A program made the position numbers and the translations under genes. A DNA stretch of 64,000 nt from Torymus aiolomorphi. Taxonomy: Eukaryota > Arthropoda > Insecta > Hymenoptera > Torymidae. Of this stretch, positions 32,509-43,769 are shown in pieces. The stretch is from NCBI GenBank assembly GCA_036365515.1, contig CM070874.1:222006942-222070941 (forward strand), in the 5' to 3' direction. The stretch's first letter is position 1. Every line of letters starts with the position of its first letter. The notes beneath the pieces were generated by a model that did not search any database, was not told the DNA's origin, and was given only the letters and a program-made list of their open reading frames with translations.

Positions 32509-34248
32509 ATGGAGGCGTTTCATGCTAAGCAGATGGAGCTTCAAGTTAAAATTGCAAATTCCTTTAAAAATTTCAAATCTAAGGGTAAAGATAACATGAA
32601 GAAAGGTTACGCAGAATCGCGTTTTGCCGGACTTGAAGCAAATTATACGACTTTTCGTGAGAATCACGAGAAACTCATGCTCATTGAAGTTCTTGATAAA
32701 AAACATGCCTATTTTACAACTAATCTCTGTGATCTGGTTGAGGATAGTTTCTACGACCGCAGAGGAGATTTTCTTGACTTCTTAGAATCTATTAAAACTA
32801 CAGATGCTGCTCAAAGTTCTTCTAATTCGAATGCTGCCCCAGTTATTACAGGTTCAGCCCAATCAACTAACGTTTCGTTTCAATCGTTGCCAAAAACAGA
32901 TTTACCTAAATTTTCAGGAAAATTCGCTGATTGGGAGAATTTTAGGGATGTCTTTCGTTCGGTCATACATCGTCGCGAAGACTTAACGCCTGTTTTGAAA
33001 TTGCATTATCTTCGCACTTACCTCGCAGGAGAGGCACTTGAGAAAATTAAATCTCTTCCCATTTCTGGTGATAATTATGAACGAGCCTGGACAGCTTTAA
33101 TCGAATATTACGAAAATCAACGTCGTATTGTTGGTTCTCACATTTCAGAAATCTTCTCAGTCAAACCCATGAAGACAGACTCTTCTTCGGAAATTAAACG
33201 TATTTACAGGGAACTTTACAAACCTGTAGCTAGTCTAACATCCCTTAATAGAGCAGATTCTTTAGCTAGTGATCTGATGGTACATTTCTTGCTTAACCAG
33301 CTTGATTTGAATACTCGTAAAGAATGGGAAAGACATATTGGTGATAGTGTTGATCCACCCACATTGGAGCAACTTCAAGCCTTTCTTCGAAGTCAAACCC
33401 TCACTCTAGAGGCCATAGAAGCTAGCACTAGAACGTCTTCAACAAATAATTCAAAAGCTCAATCAACAAATTCAAAACCTCGTAAATCAGAGCATGACAA
33501 TGCTCAGTCGGTTTATTCGCATCAAACCTCACCTTCTACTTCTTCAAAAAAGAAATGTTCATTTTGCAATCAATCTCATTTTACAAATAGATGTGAACGA
33601 TTTCTCAATAAAGCGATTCCTGAGCGAAAGGAATTGATCAAATCCGCTAATCTTTGTTACAATTGTTTAGGAAAGCACAACGTTAAAAATTGTACTTCCA
33701 CTTACCGATGCTTTCTCTGTAAAGCCAAGCATCACACTTCGGTGCACTCTGAAAACAATCAAGCAGTCAGTCCGTTGCAGACTGATCAGATTGACTCAGC
33801 GACCAGAACCTCTCGCCCAAACTGTGGCAATTTCGTCATTTCTAAAGACAATCAATCTGCTCTCCAAGCAGTCTCCCTCAATAGTGGAGAAAGTACTAAA
33901 TGTACAGGAGTACTTTTAGCTACCGCTAGGGTTAACGCCCTTGGTCCTAACGGAACCAAAATTCTAGTTCCTGCACTTATTGACCCCGGATCTCAAATCT
34001 CACTTGTTACACAAGCTATGTGTAATATGCTTTCTCTAAACTGTAGAACCAGTTACACGCACATCCAAGGTATAGGTGAAAAGACAGCTGCTGTTTCTTC
34101 TAAAGTTGCTCGTCTTACTATACAACCGCATTTCAATTCAACTTTCTCTTTGGAAGTTGATGGCATTGTTTTGCCAAAACTCTCTTCGTATAGGCCTCCC
34201 GTCGTAGGTGGTATTACTAACTTCGAATACTTAAGAGGGCTGCGCTAG
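32509..34248 (+). CDS. BEL/Pao Gag-protease polyprotein (579 aa)
   Basis: The first Met (context AAAATGG) opens a single frame. Residues about 125-295 form the DUF1759-type Gag (LPKFSGKFADWENFRDVF and LRTYLAGEALEKI). Three Cys/His clusters follow: CSFCNQSHFTNRC (about 349), CYNCLGKHNVKNC (about 382) and CFLCKAKHHTSVH (about 400). The protease begins LIDPGSQISLV (Asp about 491). The frame ends at TAG just after NFEYLRGLR, where family members continue toward RT. Gag builds particles and the protease matures it. The frame is intact up to the deletion, so a Gag-only product could be made. Confidence 0.93.
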   Translation: MEAFHAKQMELQVKIANSFKNFKSKGKDNMKKGYAESRFAGLEANYTTFRENHEKLMLIEVLDKKHAYFTTNLCDLVEDSFYDRRGDFLDFLESIKTTDAAQSSSNSNAAPVITGSAQSTNVSFQSLPKTDLPKFSGKFADWENFRDVFRSVIHRREDLTPVLKLHYLRTYLAGEALEKIKSLPISGDNYERAWTALIEYYENQRRIVGSHISEIFSVKPMKTDSSSEIKRIYRELYKPVASLTSLNRADSLASDLMVHFLLNQLDLNTRKEWERHIGDSVDPPTLEQLQAFLRSQTLTLEAIEASTRTSSTNNSKAQSTNSKPRKSEHDNAQSVYSHQTSPSTSSKKKCSFCNQSHFTNRCERFLNKAIPERKELIKSANLCYNCLGKHNVKNCTSTYRCFLCKAKHHTSVHSENNQAVSPLQTDQIDSATRTSRPNCGNFVISKDNQSALQAVSLNSGESTKCTGVLLATARVNALGPNGTKILVPALIDPGSQISLVTQAMCNMLSLNCRTSYTHIQGIGEKTAAVSSKVARLTIQPHFNSTFSLEVDGIVLPKLSSYRPPVVGGITNFEYLRGLR

Positions 34249-34257
34249 CAGACCCCA

Positions 34258-34576
34258 TGTATTTTGAAGCCTCGAACGCTCGAGACGCTGACGCCATCGA
34301 GCCTTATAAGGCCATATTCGGCCTGCGCAAGTGCGCAGCCAGTCAGCGCTCGCCACGCGACCCTTTCTGCGCCCCTTCAACTCCCAAGACGCCGGCCGAC
34401 TGCGCCTGGCCGCGCAGTCAGTTCAGTTCAGAACGCGACAGCCAAGAGAGACAGCAGCAGCTCAGGACTGACAACGGACACCAACAATAAACCACTTTAT
34501 TCTCCACACGAAACGCCTTCAATTATTGAACCTTCAGTCCGTGATCCCACCCTTCATTCATTCACTCTCAAAAACA
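34258..34576 (+). repeat. BEL 3' LTR (319 bp)
   Basis: Paired with 30609-30932 and carrying the same TATA-like and AATAAA signals. A purine run (AAGAGGGCTGCG, about 34233-34244) precedes it and may be the polypurine tract remnant. Confidence 0.9.
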
Positions 34577-34581
34577 GTATC
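34577..34581. repeat. BEL target-site duplication, right
   Basis: GTATC directly after the terminal CA of the 3' LTR. Confidence 0.9.
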
Positions 34582-34582
34582 T

Positions 34583-36375
34583 AAATTACCCATATTTTTT
34601 TTTTTTAAATTTTAAAATATCTTCACTCTGTCATTTGTTATTAAGGAAAACTTTTTTATTTTTCATAAATGAATTTCCCAAAAAATATTTTATTTATCGA
34701 CTTGAAATTCTAACCAGTTATTACACTAATTAAAGACTAAATTTGGTTAAAATTTCAAGATTATCTTCATGTGTTTTTTAGAAAAGAATTCTTTTAGAAA
34801 ACTTTTCGTTTTCGTTGTCGCACGATAACTAGAGCAAAAATTATTCAATCGTCCAGAAATTTGGTACAGATGTAGGTTTTGTATATCTTCAGATCGAGTT
34901 CGTTGCCCAAAAAAATCGGTCCATTACGAAAAAAGATATTTGAGGATAAGAATAAAAAAAAAAAATTTTTCGAATCGCGCTTTCGCAAAGAAAACTTGAT
35001 TTATCGTCTTAAAATTTTAACCACTTATTAAATTCATAGAAGACAATATTTGATTAAAATTTCAGGAGATTATCTTCATTTGTAGTTTAGAAAAAAATTA
35101 TTTTAGAAATATTTGCGTTTTCGTTGTCGCAAGATAACAAGAGCAAAAATTATCCAATCGTCCTGCCATTTGGCGCAGATATAGCTTTGATATATCTTCA
35201 GATCGACTTGGTTGCCCAAAAAAATCAGTCCATTACTAAAAAAGATATTTGAGGTTAAAAATTAAAGAAAAAAGTTTTTTGAATCGCGCTTTCTCAAAGA
35301 ATACTTGATTTATCGATTTAAAATTTTAACCACTTATTAAATTTATAGAACACTATATTTGGTTAAAATTTCAGGAGATTATCTTCATTTGTATTTTAGA
35401 AAAAAATTATTTTAGAAAAAATTTGCGTTTTCGTTGTCGCACGATAACGAGAGCAAAAATTATCCAATCCTCCTACCATTTGGCACAGATGTAGCTTTTA
35501 TATACCTTCTGATCGACTTGGTTGCCCACAAAAGTCGGTCTATTACGGAAAAAGATATTTGTGGTTAAAAATTTTTTTAAAAAATTTTCGAATCGAGTTT
35601 TCTCAAAGAATACTTGATTTATCGACTTAAAAGTTTAACCACTTATTAAATTTATAGAAGACTATATTTGGTTAAAATTTCAGGAGATTATATTCATTTG
35701 TTTTTTAGAAAAAAATTATTTTAGAAAAAATTTGCGTTTTTGCTGTCGCACGATAACTAGAGCAAAAATTACCCAATCATCCTGCAATTTGGTACAGATG
35801 TAGCTTTTATATATCTTCAGATCGACTTGGTTGTCCAAAAAAATCGCTCCATTACGAAAAAAGATATTTGAGGTTAAAAATTAAAAAAAAGTTTTTTGAA
35901 TCGCGCTTTCTCAAAGAATACTTGATTTATCGATTTAAAATTTTAACCACTTATTAAATTTATAGAAGACTATATTTCGTTAAAATTTCAGGAGATTATC
36001 TTCATTTGTAGTTTAGAAAAAAATTATTTTAGAAAAAATTTGGGTGTTCATTGTCGCACGATAACAAGAGCAAAAATTATCCAATCCTCCTGCAATTTGG
36101 CACAGATGTAGCTTTTATATATCTTCTGATCGACTTGGTTGCCCACAAAAATCGGTCCATTACGAAAAAAGATATTTGAGGTTAAAAATTTTTTTAAAAA
36201 ATTTTGGAATGTCGTTTTATAAGAGAATACTTGATTTATCGACTTGAAATTTTAACCACTTATTACACTCATTGAAGATTATATAATGTTCAAATTCCAA
36301 GAGATTATCTTCATTGGTCTTTTAGAAACAAATCATTTTAGAAAAAATTTGATTGTCGCACAATAACAAGAGCAA
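34583..36375. repeat. Satellite-like tandem repeat, period about 309 bp
   Basis: The landmark AGAGCAAAA recurs at about 34831, 35140, 35450, 35759, 36067 and 36369, giving spacings of 309, 310, 309, 308 and 302. Each unit carries TTTTCGTTGTCGCA(C/A)GATAAC, GATCGACTTGGTTGCC and CTTGATTTATCG. AT-rich and non-coding. It starts just after the BEL target duplication. Confidence 0.92.
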
Positions 36376-37266
36376 AACAGGTGCACTTTCGATGATCAAT
36401 TTCAAACTTATATAACTTTGGAAGGAATCGATATTTTTTATTCATTAAAAACGCAAATGGAAGCTCATTTTCTCTAGTTTTATGTTCTCTACTTGAAATT
36501 ATATTTAAGACTTTCTAATGTTTAATAGTTGCCATTTTTAGAGAAGGTTTTTTCAACACTTTCTTCAAAATAAAGCTAAAAGTTCCCAGAATTTTAGTTT
36601 TTTTTTAGCGTTAGGGTATAATATTGCAGCTTTCTTCATATTTGTATATCCGAAAACATATACCACAGTTTAAGCTGAATCCGGACCCATGGCCCTCTCC
36701 TTGTTAGTCTAACCGTACAAGGTAATGTATTAAATTTTAAATATTAGAAGTAAAAATTAATTAAATGGATCAGTAAATCAAGTTTGAGGAAGCTACGTGC
36801 CAATGAATTGGAGGCGGTTTTCTTATTTTCTACGTATACACACATCCGCACACATTCATGCATATGCACGTATACATACCCACTGTTACGCACGAATAAG
36901 CGCACGCACGCAAGCACGGATGCACGCTTTTTAATGCTTTTTCACTGTTTTTACAGCTTTAATTGCACATAAGTTTTTTCAGTGATCGATTTCCATCTTC
37001 AGCAAGGAACCATTTTAAAGGTAATATTTAAAAAATTTTTTAGCGTTTCTTGGCTGAAATCAACCTGGTCATATATATCTTTTTCATCATTTGAATATTG
37101 TATGTATTTCAAAATATTGATACCCTAACAAATTTGTGTTGATGAAACAATTATTTTTAACAATTTTTCTTGGAATTTGAAAACTTCTTCCTGTATAATG
37201 TGCTATACAAAAAGTTTCAAGTTTTTAAGTTAAAAAATCAGAAAGATTGAAAGATTTTGAAAAAAT
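36376..37266. other. AT-rich repeats between satellite and LINE
   Basis: 36376-36720 is single-copy here and ends with CTCTCCTTGTTAGTCTAACC, resembling the end of the 4126-4723 foldback. 36784-36810 carries the GAGGAAGCTACGTGCCAATG motif shared with 6188 and 50893. 36830-36930 is CA-rich. No gene is supported. Confidence 0.55.
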
Positions 37267-38640
37267 TTAAAATTTTCTATCCCACCAGACCACCGTTGCA
37301 TAGGTCAGTCGGGGCTTTAGCATTGCATTATACAGCCATTTCACCGCTACTGGTTTTAGTCCCCAGTTTCTGCCAATGGCCCTTCGCAGTTGCCATAGAG
37401 CTGCAGTGAATTTCCGGCATTTTTCCTCTAGGTGTCTCCCCCATGTCAGCTTGCTGTTCATGGTGATTTCTAGATATTTGACCTCCTTGGATAGCTTAAA
37501 TGCCTTCCCATTTAGCACCAGTTGGCAGGTACTATCCCACTTATATTTCCTGGTGAACACCATGACCTCTGTTTTGTCTGGGTTGACCCCGAGGCCTGTG
37601 GTCCTTACACCAGGCTTCTACAATTCATAAGTCCCCCTGTGTGAGTTCCATGAGGGTGTGTAGGAAGGGTTCGCGCCTTATGATCAATATGTCATCGGCG
37701 GAATCCACGACCTGACACCCTTCCTCACTAAGTTCGTTAACAGATTGTCCACTACCAGGCACCATAGCAGGGGCGACATCACTCCCCCTTGCGGACAGCC
37801 CGAGGAGACACCACCCCTTACCGTGGTGTTACCTTTCGTCTCCTCTAGTTGCCTGTTTCCCAGCATATGGCTCGTCCAGTCTACTATCATTGTAGGCACT
37901 CCAAACCTCCTCAGGGCATCACTAATGATGCCTCTTGAAGTATGATTGAACGCCCCTTCTATATCCATGAAGGTGCCAACAGCACAGCCTCCATTCTCCA
38001 GTTGGGGCTGAATTAGCGATGTCACCCTTTGTAAGGCCGTCTCCGTGGACATACCTGCCCTGTATGCATGTTGCCCCGCATGTAGAGCCTTGTCTCCTAG
38101 ATTTACATCCCTGATATATCTGTCGATGAGTCTTTCAGAGGTTTTAAGCAAGAAAGAAGTCAAGCTTATAGGACGAAAATCCTTCGAAGAGGTGTATCCG
38201 CATTTTCCTGGTTTCGGTATGAATACCACCCTAGCCCCTTGCCAAGCAGCGGGCATGCGCCCCAGCATAAGGCTCGCACTGATCAGGACGTGATTTGTAA
38301 GGTTTAAAAGAATTCATGGCCCATTTGATCCTCTTCGGGGTCACTATCAGGTTTGTCAGTTTGCGATTCTGGCGCCATATTGGTGCCCTGAGCCGTCTCC
38401 CGCTCACCATCGTGTCCTCCTTCTGGATCGGCTCTTCCTCATTCCCCTCAGTAAAACTGGGAAAGTGTGCCTTTATCAGGCATTTCAGAGTCTCTTCATC
38501 TGAACCATTACTAAAATAACAAAATCGGCCTAGAGGGATCGATAGAGAATTTCTCCAGCTTCCTTTTAAAAAAAAATTCATCAAAATTGGTGGGAAATTC
38601 AGATCTCTAGAGTGATTTGAACGAAAAATGTCAGTTATGC
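37267..38640 (-). pseudogene. LINE reverse transcriptase (Jockey/R1/I-type), fragmentary
   Basis: Minus-strand pieces in order are a pre-RT segment (LKCLIKAHFPSFTEG, about 38480), then RT with GARVVFIPKPGK, FRPISLTSFLLKTSERLID, GTFMDIEGAFNH (motif A, Asp present) and SSGCPQGGVMSPLLW (motif B) in 38268-37684. A frameshifted SADDILII (motif C, about 37690) and the thumb (VKYLEITMNSKLTWGRHLEEK, 37563-37267) follow. It primes cDNA at a nicked target in intact elements. There is no endonuclease, no RNase H and no 3' tail here. Confidence 0.85.
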
Positions 38641-38937
38641 CCCACTATGCGCGGTCTGCTATATAGTCGGCATGGAGGGGCGCGCTATAGCCTGAGCGTC
38701 CTGCGAGAAAGGGAAGCTTGCTACTCAGTCGCCTGCTCTCTTTCCTTGCTGTGTGAGCTCTGACACGTGTGTACCTACGTGTGTACATGTATGTACAAAT
38801 TCGTACGCTCGCTCTCCCATGCCGTTGACAGGTCCGTCGGCTTTCTCTCTCTATCGCACGCGTTATAAGAGAGAGAAAGGGTTTCGCATTCGGAGTTTTT
38901 AGTACCGAGGTACCTATTGATAAAGTACATCATTACA
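38620..38937 (-). repeat. 5' leader of the minus-strand LINE
   Basis: This segment lies upstream of the RT piece and is shared with 4826-5115 in the other orientation. On the element strand it starts TGTAATGATG and contains CGACTATATAGCAG, a TATA-like box. The direct joint from leader to RT, with no endonuclease, is also present at 14655-14858. Confidence 0.7.
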
Positions 38938-38939
38938 AT

Positions 38940-39940
38940 ATATAACTACTTAATTAAAGTATACTGTCACAAGTGATTTGTTAACTGATTATAAGTAAAT
39001 AATATCATGTAAAACAATTAGCAGCAATGATTTTGGTATAATATTAATTTGTTTTTCAAAAAATGATATTTATAATCTGTAACAAAATATAGATATCAAT
39101 AATAATATATAACAAATAAAACGAAAAAATGTTAAAACAATAAAAATAAAAGAATAACTCTGCCATTGACGGTCCCTAGCTCATGAGAGAATGAAGGAGG
39201 GTAATTTGGAAATACATAAGTATCTCAACATTATAGAATAATGGAAGCTATATCACTAGACTAATGTGCAATGCAATATCGTAATTACTTGTTATTATTT
39301 ATATTAAACCAATTTGTTTAAATAATTTAGAATATCTATTTCAAGCCATAAACAAAGACTATGGAAATATGTTTTGCAAATTTGTTTCCTTCGGAAGAAA
39401 GCGAATTGGTTTCCAAACAACCACAAACGACGTCAACAGAAGGTTTCAGGTTATTACTCTCTAAAAGTACTCCAAAATTTTAATGCTAAAAGTTTCTTTT
39501 TAATATTAATTTTCTACTAATATGATTTTAATTTTAAGAGTTTTACCCTATTTCTTAGTTATTGAAGCTTTTTGCCAATAGAAATACAGTAAAATATGAC
39601 AATTTTATACATTAGTGATGTTGGAGAGTCCAAAACACATTCAAATCCAATAAAAATCGGCACTTATAGAAACTAAATGTCCAAGTTATCAAAAATATAC
39701 TAAAATCTTTATGTATATTTGTTCTTTTTATATGTTCTACAGTCCAAACATCGATTTTCACCTGATAATTCATTATTTATTTTAATTAAGATTAGAAAAC
39801 GCATACTAACATACTTTTATCAAAAAAAAGTCGCAAGCCTACGTTGTAGCTCTTTCTTTTCCGAATATTTTACGATGTCGATCTTTCTAATCCGATCAAA
39901 ATTGCACGGGAGAACAATTTTTTTCCGCGAGCTATCGAAA
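38940..39940. other. AT-rich non-coding stretch
   Basis: No domain, repeat unit or splice-framed exon could be identified. Confidence 0.5.
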
Positions 39941-39944
39941 TATT

Positions 39945-40150
39945 CCACTGTGTGCCGGTCCGCATGTACCCTCTCACTATCGTACCACACTCTCTGCCTC
40001 TCTCTCGCGCGCTCTCTCTCACACTCCCTTCCCACCCTCTTTCTCCTTCTCCCTCTCCATCTCGCTCACTCTCGCATGGCCGCCGGCATCTGCACGCTGT
40101 TGCGGCATTTCGCTGGGCCTAGACTCGCACCGACGGCGAGTATTCTCACC
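39945..40150. repeat. CT-rich, CpG-containing tract
   Basis: Runs of CTCTCTC and CCCTC are followed by a GC-rich patch (ATGGCCGCCGGCATCTGC at 40076). A 181-codon ORF crosses it, but its Ser/Leu-rich middle is a product of the CT repeat, and no family is recognisable. It could be a promoter-like patch; that is not established. Confidence 0.4.
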
Positions 40151-40760
40151 GTTACAGTACATTTAATGATATGTAAATTACAGTACACAGAAAGACCATC
40201 GATGCCTTATTTCAATCGAGCGTTGCATCTTCGCATTGCTTCTACCAGTCGAAAAAACCGATAGGTCGCAATCGAAAATCCCCACGAAGCGCATCTCAAT
40301 TCATGTTGAAACTTCACCCCTCTCCATATCCGCACAGTACGTCACGCCGGTCGCACGTGGTCTTAATAATGAGGTTGTGACAGAGAGTTAATGATAGTTT
40401 ATATTTACAAATTAAGATTAAGATTTACAATTAATAACGAAGAATACTTACTGTATTATACCACCACAATGTTCATAAAGTCTGACACAACCTAATTATT
40501 GCGCTTGCACTCATGACCTTCATGACGTCCCGTTCGGATGCGAAAAGAGACGAAGATTTATCATAAATTCCGATGCACTTCGAGGGGATTTTCGCTTGCG
40601 ACTCATCTATTTTTCCGATTGATAGAGAAGACCCAAAAATTGCAATGGTTGTATTGGAATAAGGCATCGAATCGACGCGATATTCACGTCTATATACTCT
40701 AATAAAAGCATTAACGTTCTTTCCATGTAGTAAATTAAAAGCAATATCTCTCAATTTCAC
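40150..40760. repeat. Diverged inverted pair of an unidentified coding-like segment
   Basis: 40199-40386 and 40478-40675 are diverged reverse complements around a spacer of about 90 bases. Shared blocks include ATGCCTTATT, AATCGAAAATCCCC/AAGCGAAAATCCCC and AGGTTGTG. Both arms conceptually give related peptides (ESQAKIPSKCIGIY and RSQSKIPTKRISIH). The right arm is open for 95 codons on the minus strand (40760-40473). Confidence 0.7.
40473..40760 (-). pseudogene. 95-codon ORF of unknown origin in the inverted pair
   Basis: It begins MKLRDIAFNLLHGKNV and ends IIRLCQTL. It has mixed charged and hydrophobic composition that looks protein-like and not repeat-driven. No domain is recognised. A related peptide in the opposite arm suggests that both derive from a real gene, perhaps a mobile element or an endogenised sequence. 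Its source is unknown. Confidence 0.35.
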
Positions 40761-40939
40761 TTCTGATTAGAATTAAATAGATTGGTATTAAGTTTATTAA
40801 TGTCACCGTATTAACAAACCCCCTTCAGATAAAAGTTATTCCATACATTTTTTATTTACTATAGCAGAAGACATTATTTTATTTACTATACATTATGTTC
40901 TTGTTCTTAAAAAAATTACATAAATTATATTTTTTACAG

Positions 40940-41142
40940 GTGTCACAGTACTAGCAGCCATAGCAAACCAATTTCGACTTCACAAACTAAATCGAGTAGA
41001 AAAATTCGTCATGTCTTATGGGGGCTTACGTGGCGCTGTTGCATTTGCACTCGTACTTCTGATAGATGCAAAAAATATTCCATTGAAACCAATGTTTATT
41101 ACAACTACTATAGCAGTTATATATTTTACGGTATTTTTTCAG
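40940..41142 (+). CDS. Na+/H+ exchanger (SLC9/NHE family) internal exon
   Basis: A 203-bp exon sits between a pyrimidine-rich acceptor (TTTTTTACAG) and a consensus donor (CAG|GTAAGA). It enters in phase with two leading bases and ends in phase 0. It encodes the NHE signature VMSYGGLRGAVAFALVLLID, then PMFITTTIAVIYFTVFFQ, two membrane-embedded segments of the transporter core. NHEs exchange Na+ for H+ across plasma or organelle membranes. The next expected exon (GITIKPLV-like) is not seen in the window, so downstream sequence is probably a long intron. The paralogue cannot be decided from one exon. Confidence 0.93.
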
Positions 41143-42535
41143 GTAAGAGAAAAATAATCTCGAGATCTTTCAATATGATAATACATCTAATTATCGAATG
41201 AGTCTACGTAACTCCCTTTTTGTGTCGAGCTTGCGTCCCCCGGATACTTGGGTTTAAATTTGTAATTAAAATTTTATGGTATGTGAATTTTCTAATGATC
41301 AGGGTCTGGTCTGGATCAGACCGTTCATGCCGATAAAGACGCCCCTGTCGAGTGCAATTGTAAAATTCATTGTTTATGCTTAATCTTAATAAGATGAATT
41401 GCCGTTAAGTAATGCGTATCAATTAGTATACACCCTATTCATTCAATTATTGCAAACACCATTTTTATCCTTTTTCGGAAATTACAGCTTTTTTGAGTAT
41501 GGCAATAACAGCCAGAAGACTCTTTAACCCAATACACACAAGTTACATTGTTTTATCATCACAGAGTGACTTAATTAATTTTACTACAATTCAATTATAG
41601 AGCAATTATTAAAATCAATACTACTTCCTCGAGAAAAAAGCTTTGTACAAGAAAATTAAATTTTAGGAAAAATAATGAAAAAAAATCTACCATATAATGT
41701 ATTGGGGAAAAATTTGTTCACTTTTTGACGAAATCTTTTGTCTATACTAGGTACAGTACACTTTGCTCGCCTTAAAATCAAGTGTCAGTATCAGATCTAT
41801 GAATCTATGCTTTTTAATATGATTTTTAATATTACTATTAAATATTAAATGTAGCGAATAATCTGAAGTACAACATTAAACATTTATTTTACAATTATAA
41901 TAATTCACAAATACTGAATAACTATTAATCTTGCGTTAAATAACTTAATTAATAGCTTTTTCTCTTTTACATATTATCAGTTTTATAATCTGTATAAAAT
42001 GGTGTTAAAATTGGCACATGATTATATTGATAATGGCGAAATTCAATAACCGCAATATAATTCGTTAGAATAATTGGAAAATGGAAATACGGAAATCGGG
42101 AGACTCATCAGAATAGCAAGTTATAGCAGTAAATAAACTGTTGGGAAAATGGGTAATAAAATAAACTTCGAGCTCGGACACACTATGTAATGATACAATT
42201 CTATAATAGTCTTTTCAAATTAGTCCACGGAAAATTTTTTGTTTCCGAAGTCCAACATTTAAGCTCTGAAATTAACTCACGAATTTTTATTTAGTATTTT
42301 CATGATTTATCAAATGATGTTACGCCGTGCTAGTAAAAATTATAATTATCTCTAATTACTTTCAATTGTATTACTAAATATTATGATTGATACATAGGTA
42401 CAAATTTAATATATTGAACCATATTAAATTGTACTATTATATCCCAATTTTATTTGAATAAAAAAACATGTTTATTATAATATTTTTTTGTAAACGAAAT
42501 TTATTATTCACTCGATTTTAACCTAAAACTAATAT
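41143..42535. other. AT-rich sequence, probably intron of the exchanger gene
   Basis: It follows the exon donor. No further exon, repeat family or ORF is supported. Confidence 0.5.
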
Positions 42536-42539
42536 TTCT

Positions 42540-43135
42540 CATCTCATACATGAAATAATGTCTTTTTCACGTGTGAAAGTAGGAGAGAAAATTTCACTTT
42601 TCAAGCGTATTTTGTAAAAGTGGTAAGAAATGACCACTTCTACCCTAAAACAGGTATGAAATGGGTACTTCTACCCTAAAATAGGTAAGAAATTACCACT
42701 TCTATCCTAAAACAGGTAAGAAATGGAATTTTCTGCCTACCTTATATAGTTAATTGCGTATGGATTTCAAACTATTTATATTTTCAACTACGTTGTGTAC
42801 AACTCGAAATGTCCAATCCTCTCTCCCACTTACACACGTAAAGAAGGCTCTGTCGTGCCTTCGATAAAAAAATACGGTGTGTAACGCGGGAAGAAAAGCT
42901 ATTTCAGATCCGATGAGGTGTTACAGCACACATCTCTGTCTCGAGAGCCATCGGCGCACTTGACACCGACTTGTGCAGGACACCCTCACGAGAAATAGCT
43001 TATTTTCTCCCCTAGTTGTACAATGTACTATTTCGCAACTCAGGTATGAAATAGGGCCTTTTTCATTTGTGAAAGTAGGTGAGAACATTTCGTATTTCGG
43101 ACGTATTTTATGAAACTCGTAAGTGTCTGAGAATA
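42540..43135. repeat. Short tandem and inverted repeats in probable intron
   Basis: 42622-42735 is a 31-bp repeat (GGTAAGAAATGACCACTTCT and variants), about 3.5 copies. The flanking block ATGAAATAATGTCTTTTTCACG to GCGTATTTTGTAAAA recurs at 43045-43115. 42888-43003 has inverted AGAAAAGCTATTTC / GAAATAGCTTATTTTCT ends. Confidence 0.7.
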
Positions 43136-43769
43136 TCTTAATTTTAGTGAGGACATGCTGTGGGTGTTGAAATAACTTTGAAGTCGCACATTTAAATTAC
43201 AATTATTGTATATTAATATCAATTATAAATTGAAATTAGAATCAGTCGTAGAAAATATCATTAAATATAAAATATACAAAGTTACTAAATTTACAGTTAA
43301 CAATTTGCAGTATAAGCTTATTTGTTTTCCTAAATTGAAATAAATACCAATCTTTAGTCTAGTTGAGTTTTGTCGAGATTGAGTTTTTCCATATTGTGAG
43401 TGCAAATAAATTCACTCGTCAATGTCGAAATTACAGCTGAGAAATCTAGGTACACACAAATGATATCAATCAAATTTTATTGATTTAATTATTATTGAGT
43501 TATAATGAGTTGTAACAATCACTGAATAATATTATTGATTAACAGTGAGTGAGTGTATAGTCGCTGCGACTTGAGGCGTACATAATTGCCTCTCATGTGT
43601 GTGAGGGTTACCTTGTCGTGCGAATGTGAGAGTGCGCACCGAGTTTTGCCGGTTCCTTCCGCCGAGTGTGTCCGATGTGAAAGCTTTGCCAGTGAACGTA
43701 GTCCGAGTTGCTGCCGAAGCACGAGAGTTATTCCTGCTTCTTCATCAATTAGCTTAATTGAGTGGCTTG
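43136..43769. other. Non-coding stretch with GC-richer 3' half
   Basis: 43550-43740 is richer in GC and CpG than its neighbours and may be a leader of the adjoining repeat or LINE. No coding signal is recognised. Confidence 0.4.

Larger units (their letters stand above)
30609..34576 (+). mobile_element. BEL/Pao retrotransposon, pol deleted
   Basis: LTRs at 30609-30932 and 34258-34576 flank a 1.5-kb leader and one Gag-protease frame. The 5-bp target duplication GTATC lies at 30604-30608 and 34577-34581. RT, RNase H and integrase are absent: the protease tail runs within about 10 bases into the 3' LTR. It is therefore a deletion derivative needing enzymes in trans. Confidence 0.95.

Noticed and set aside
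39719..40264. 181-codon plus-strand ORF
   Set aside because: The middle is a translated CT-rich tract, and the last part belongs to the inverted pair. No consistent protein signal was seen.
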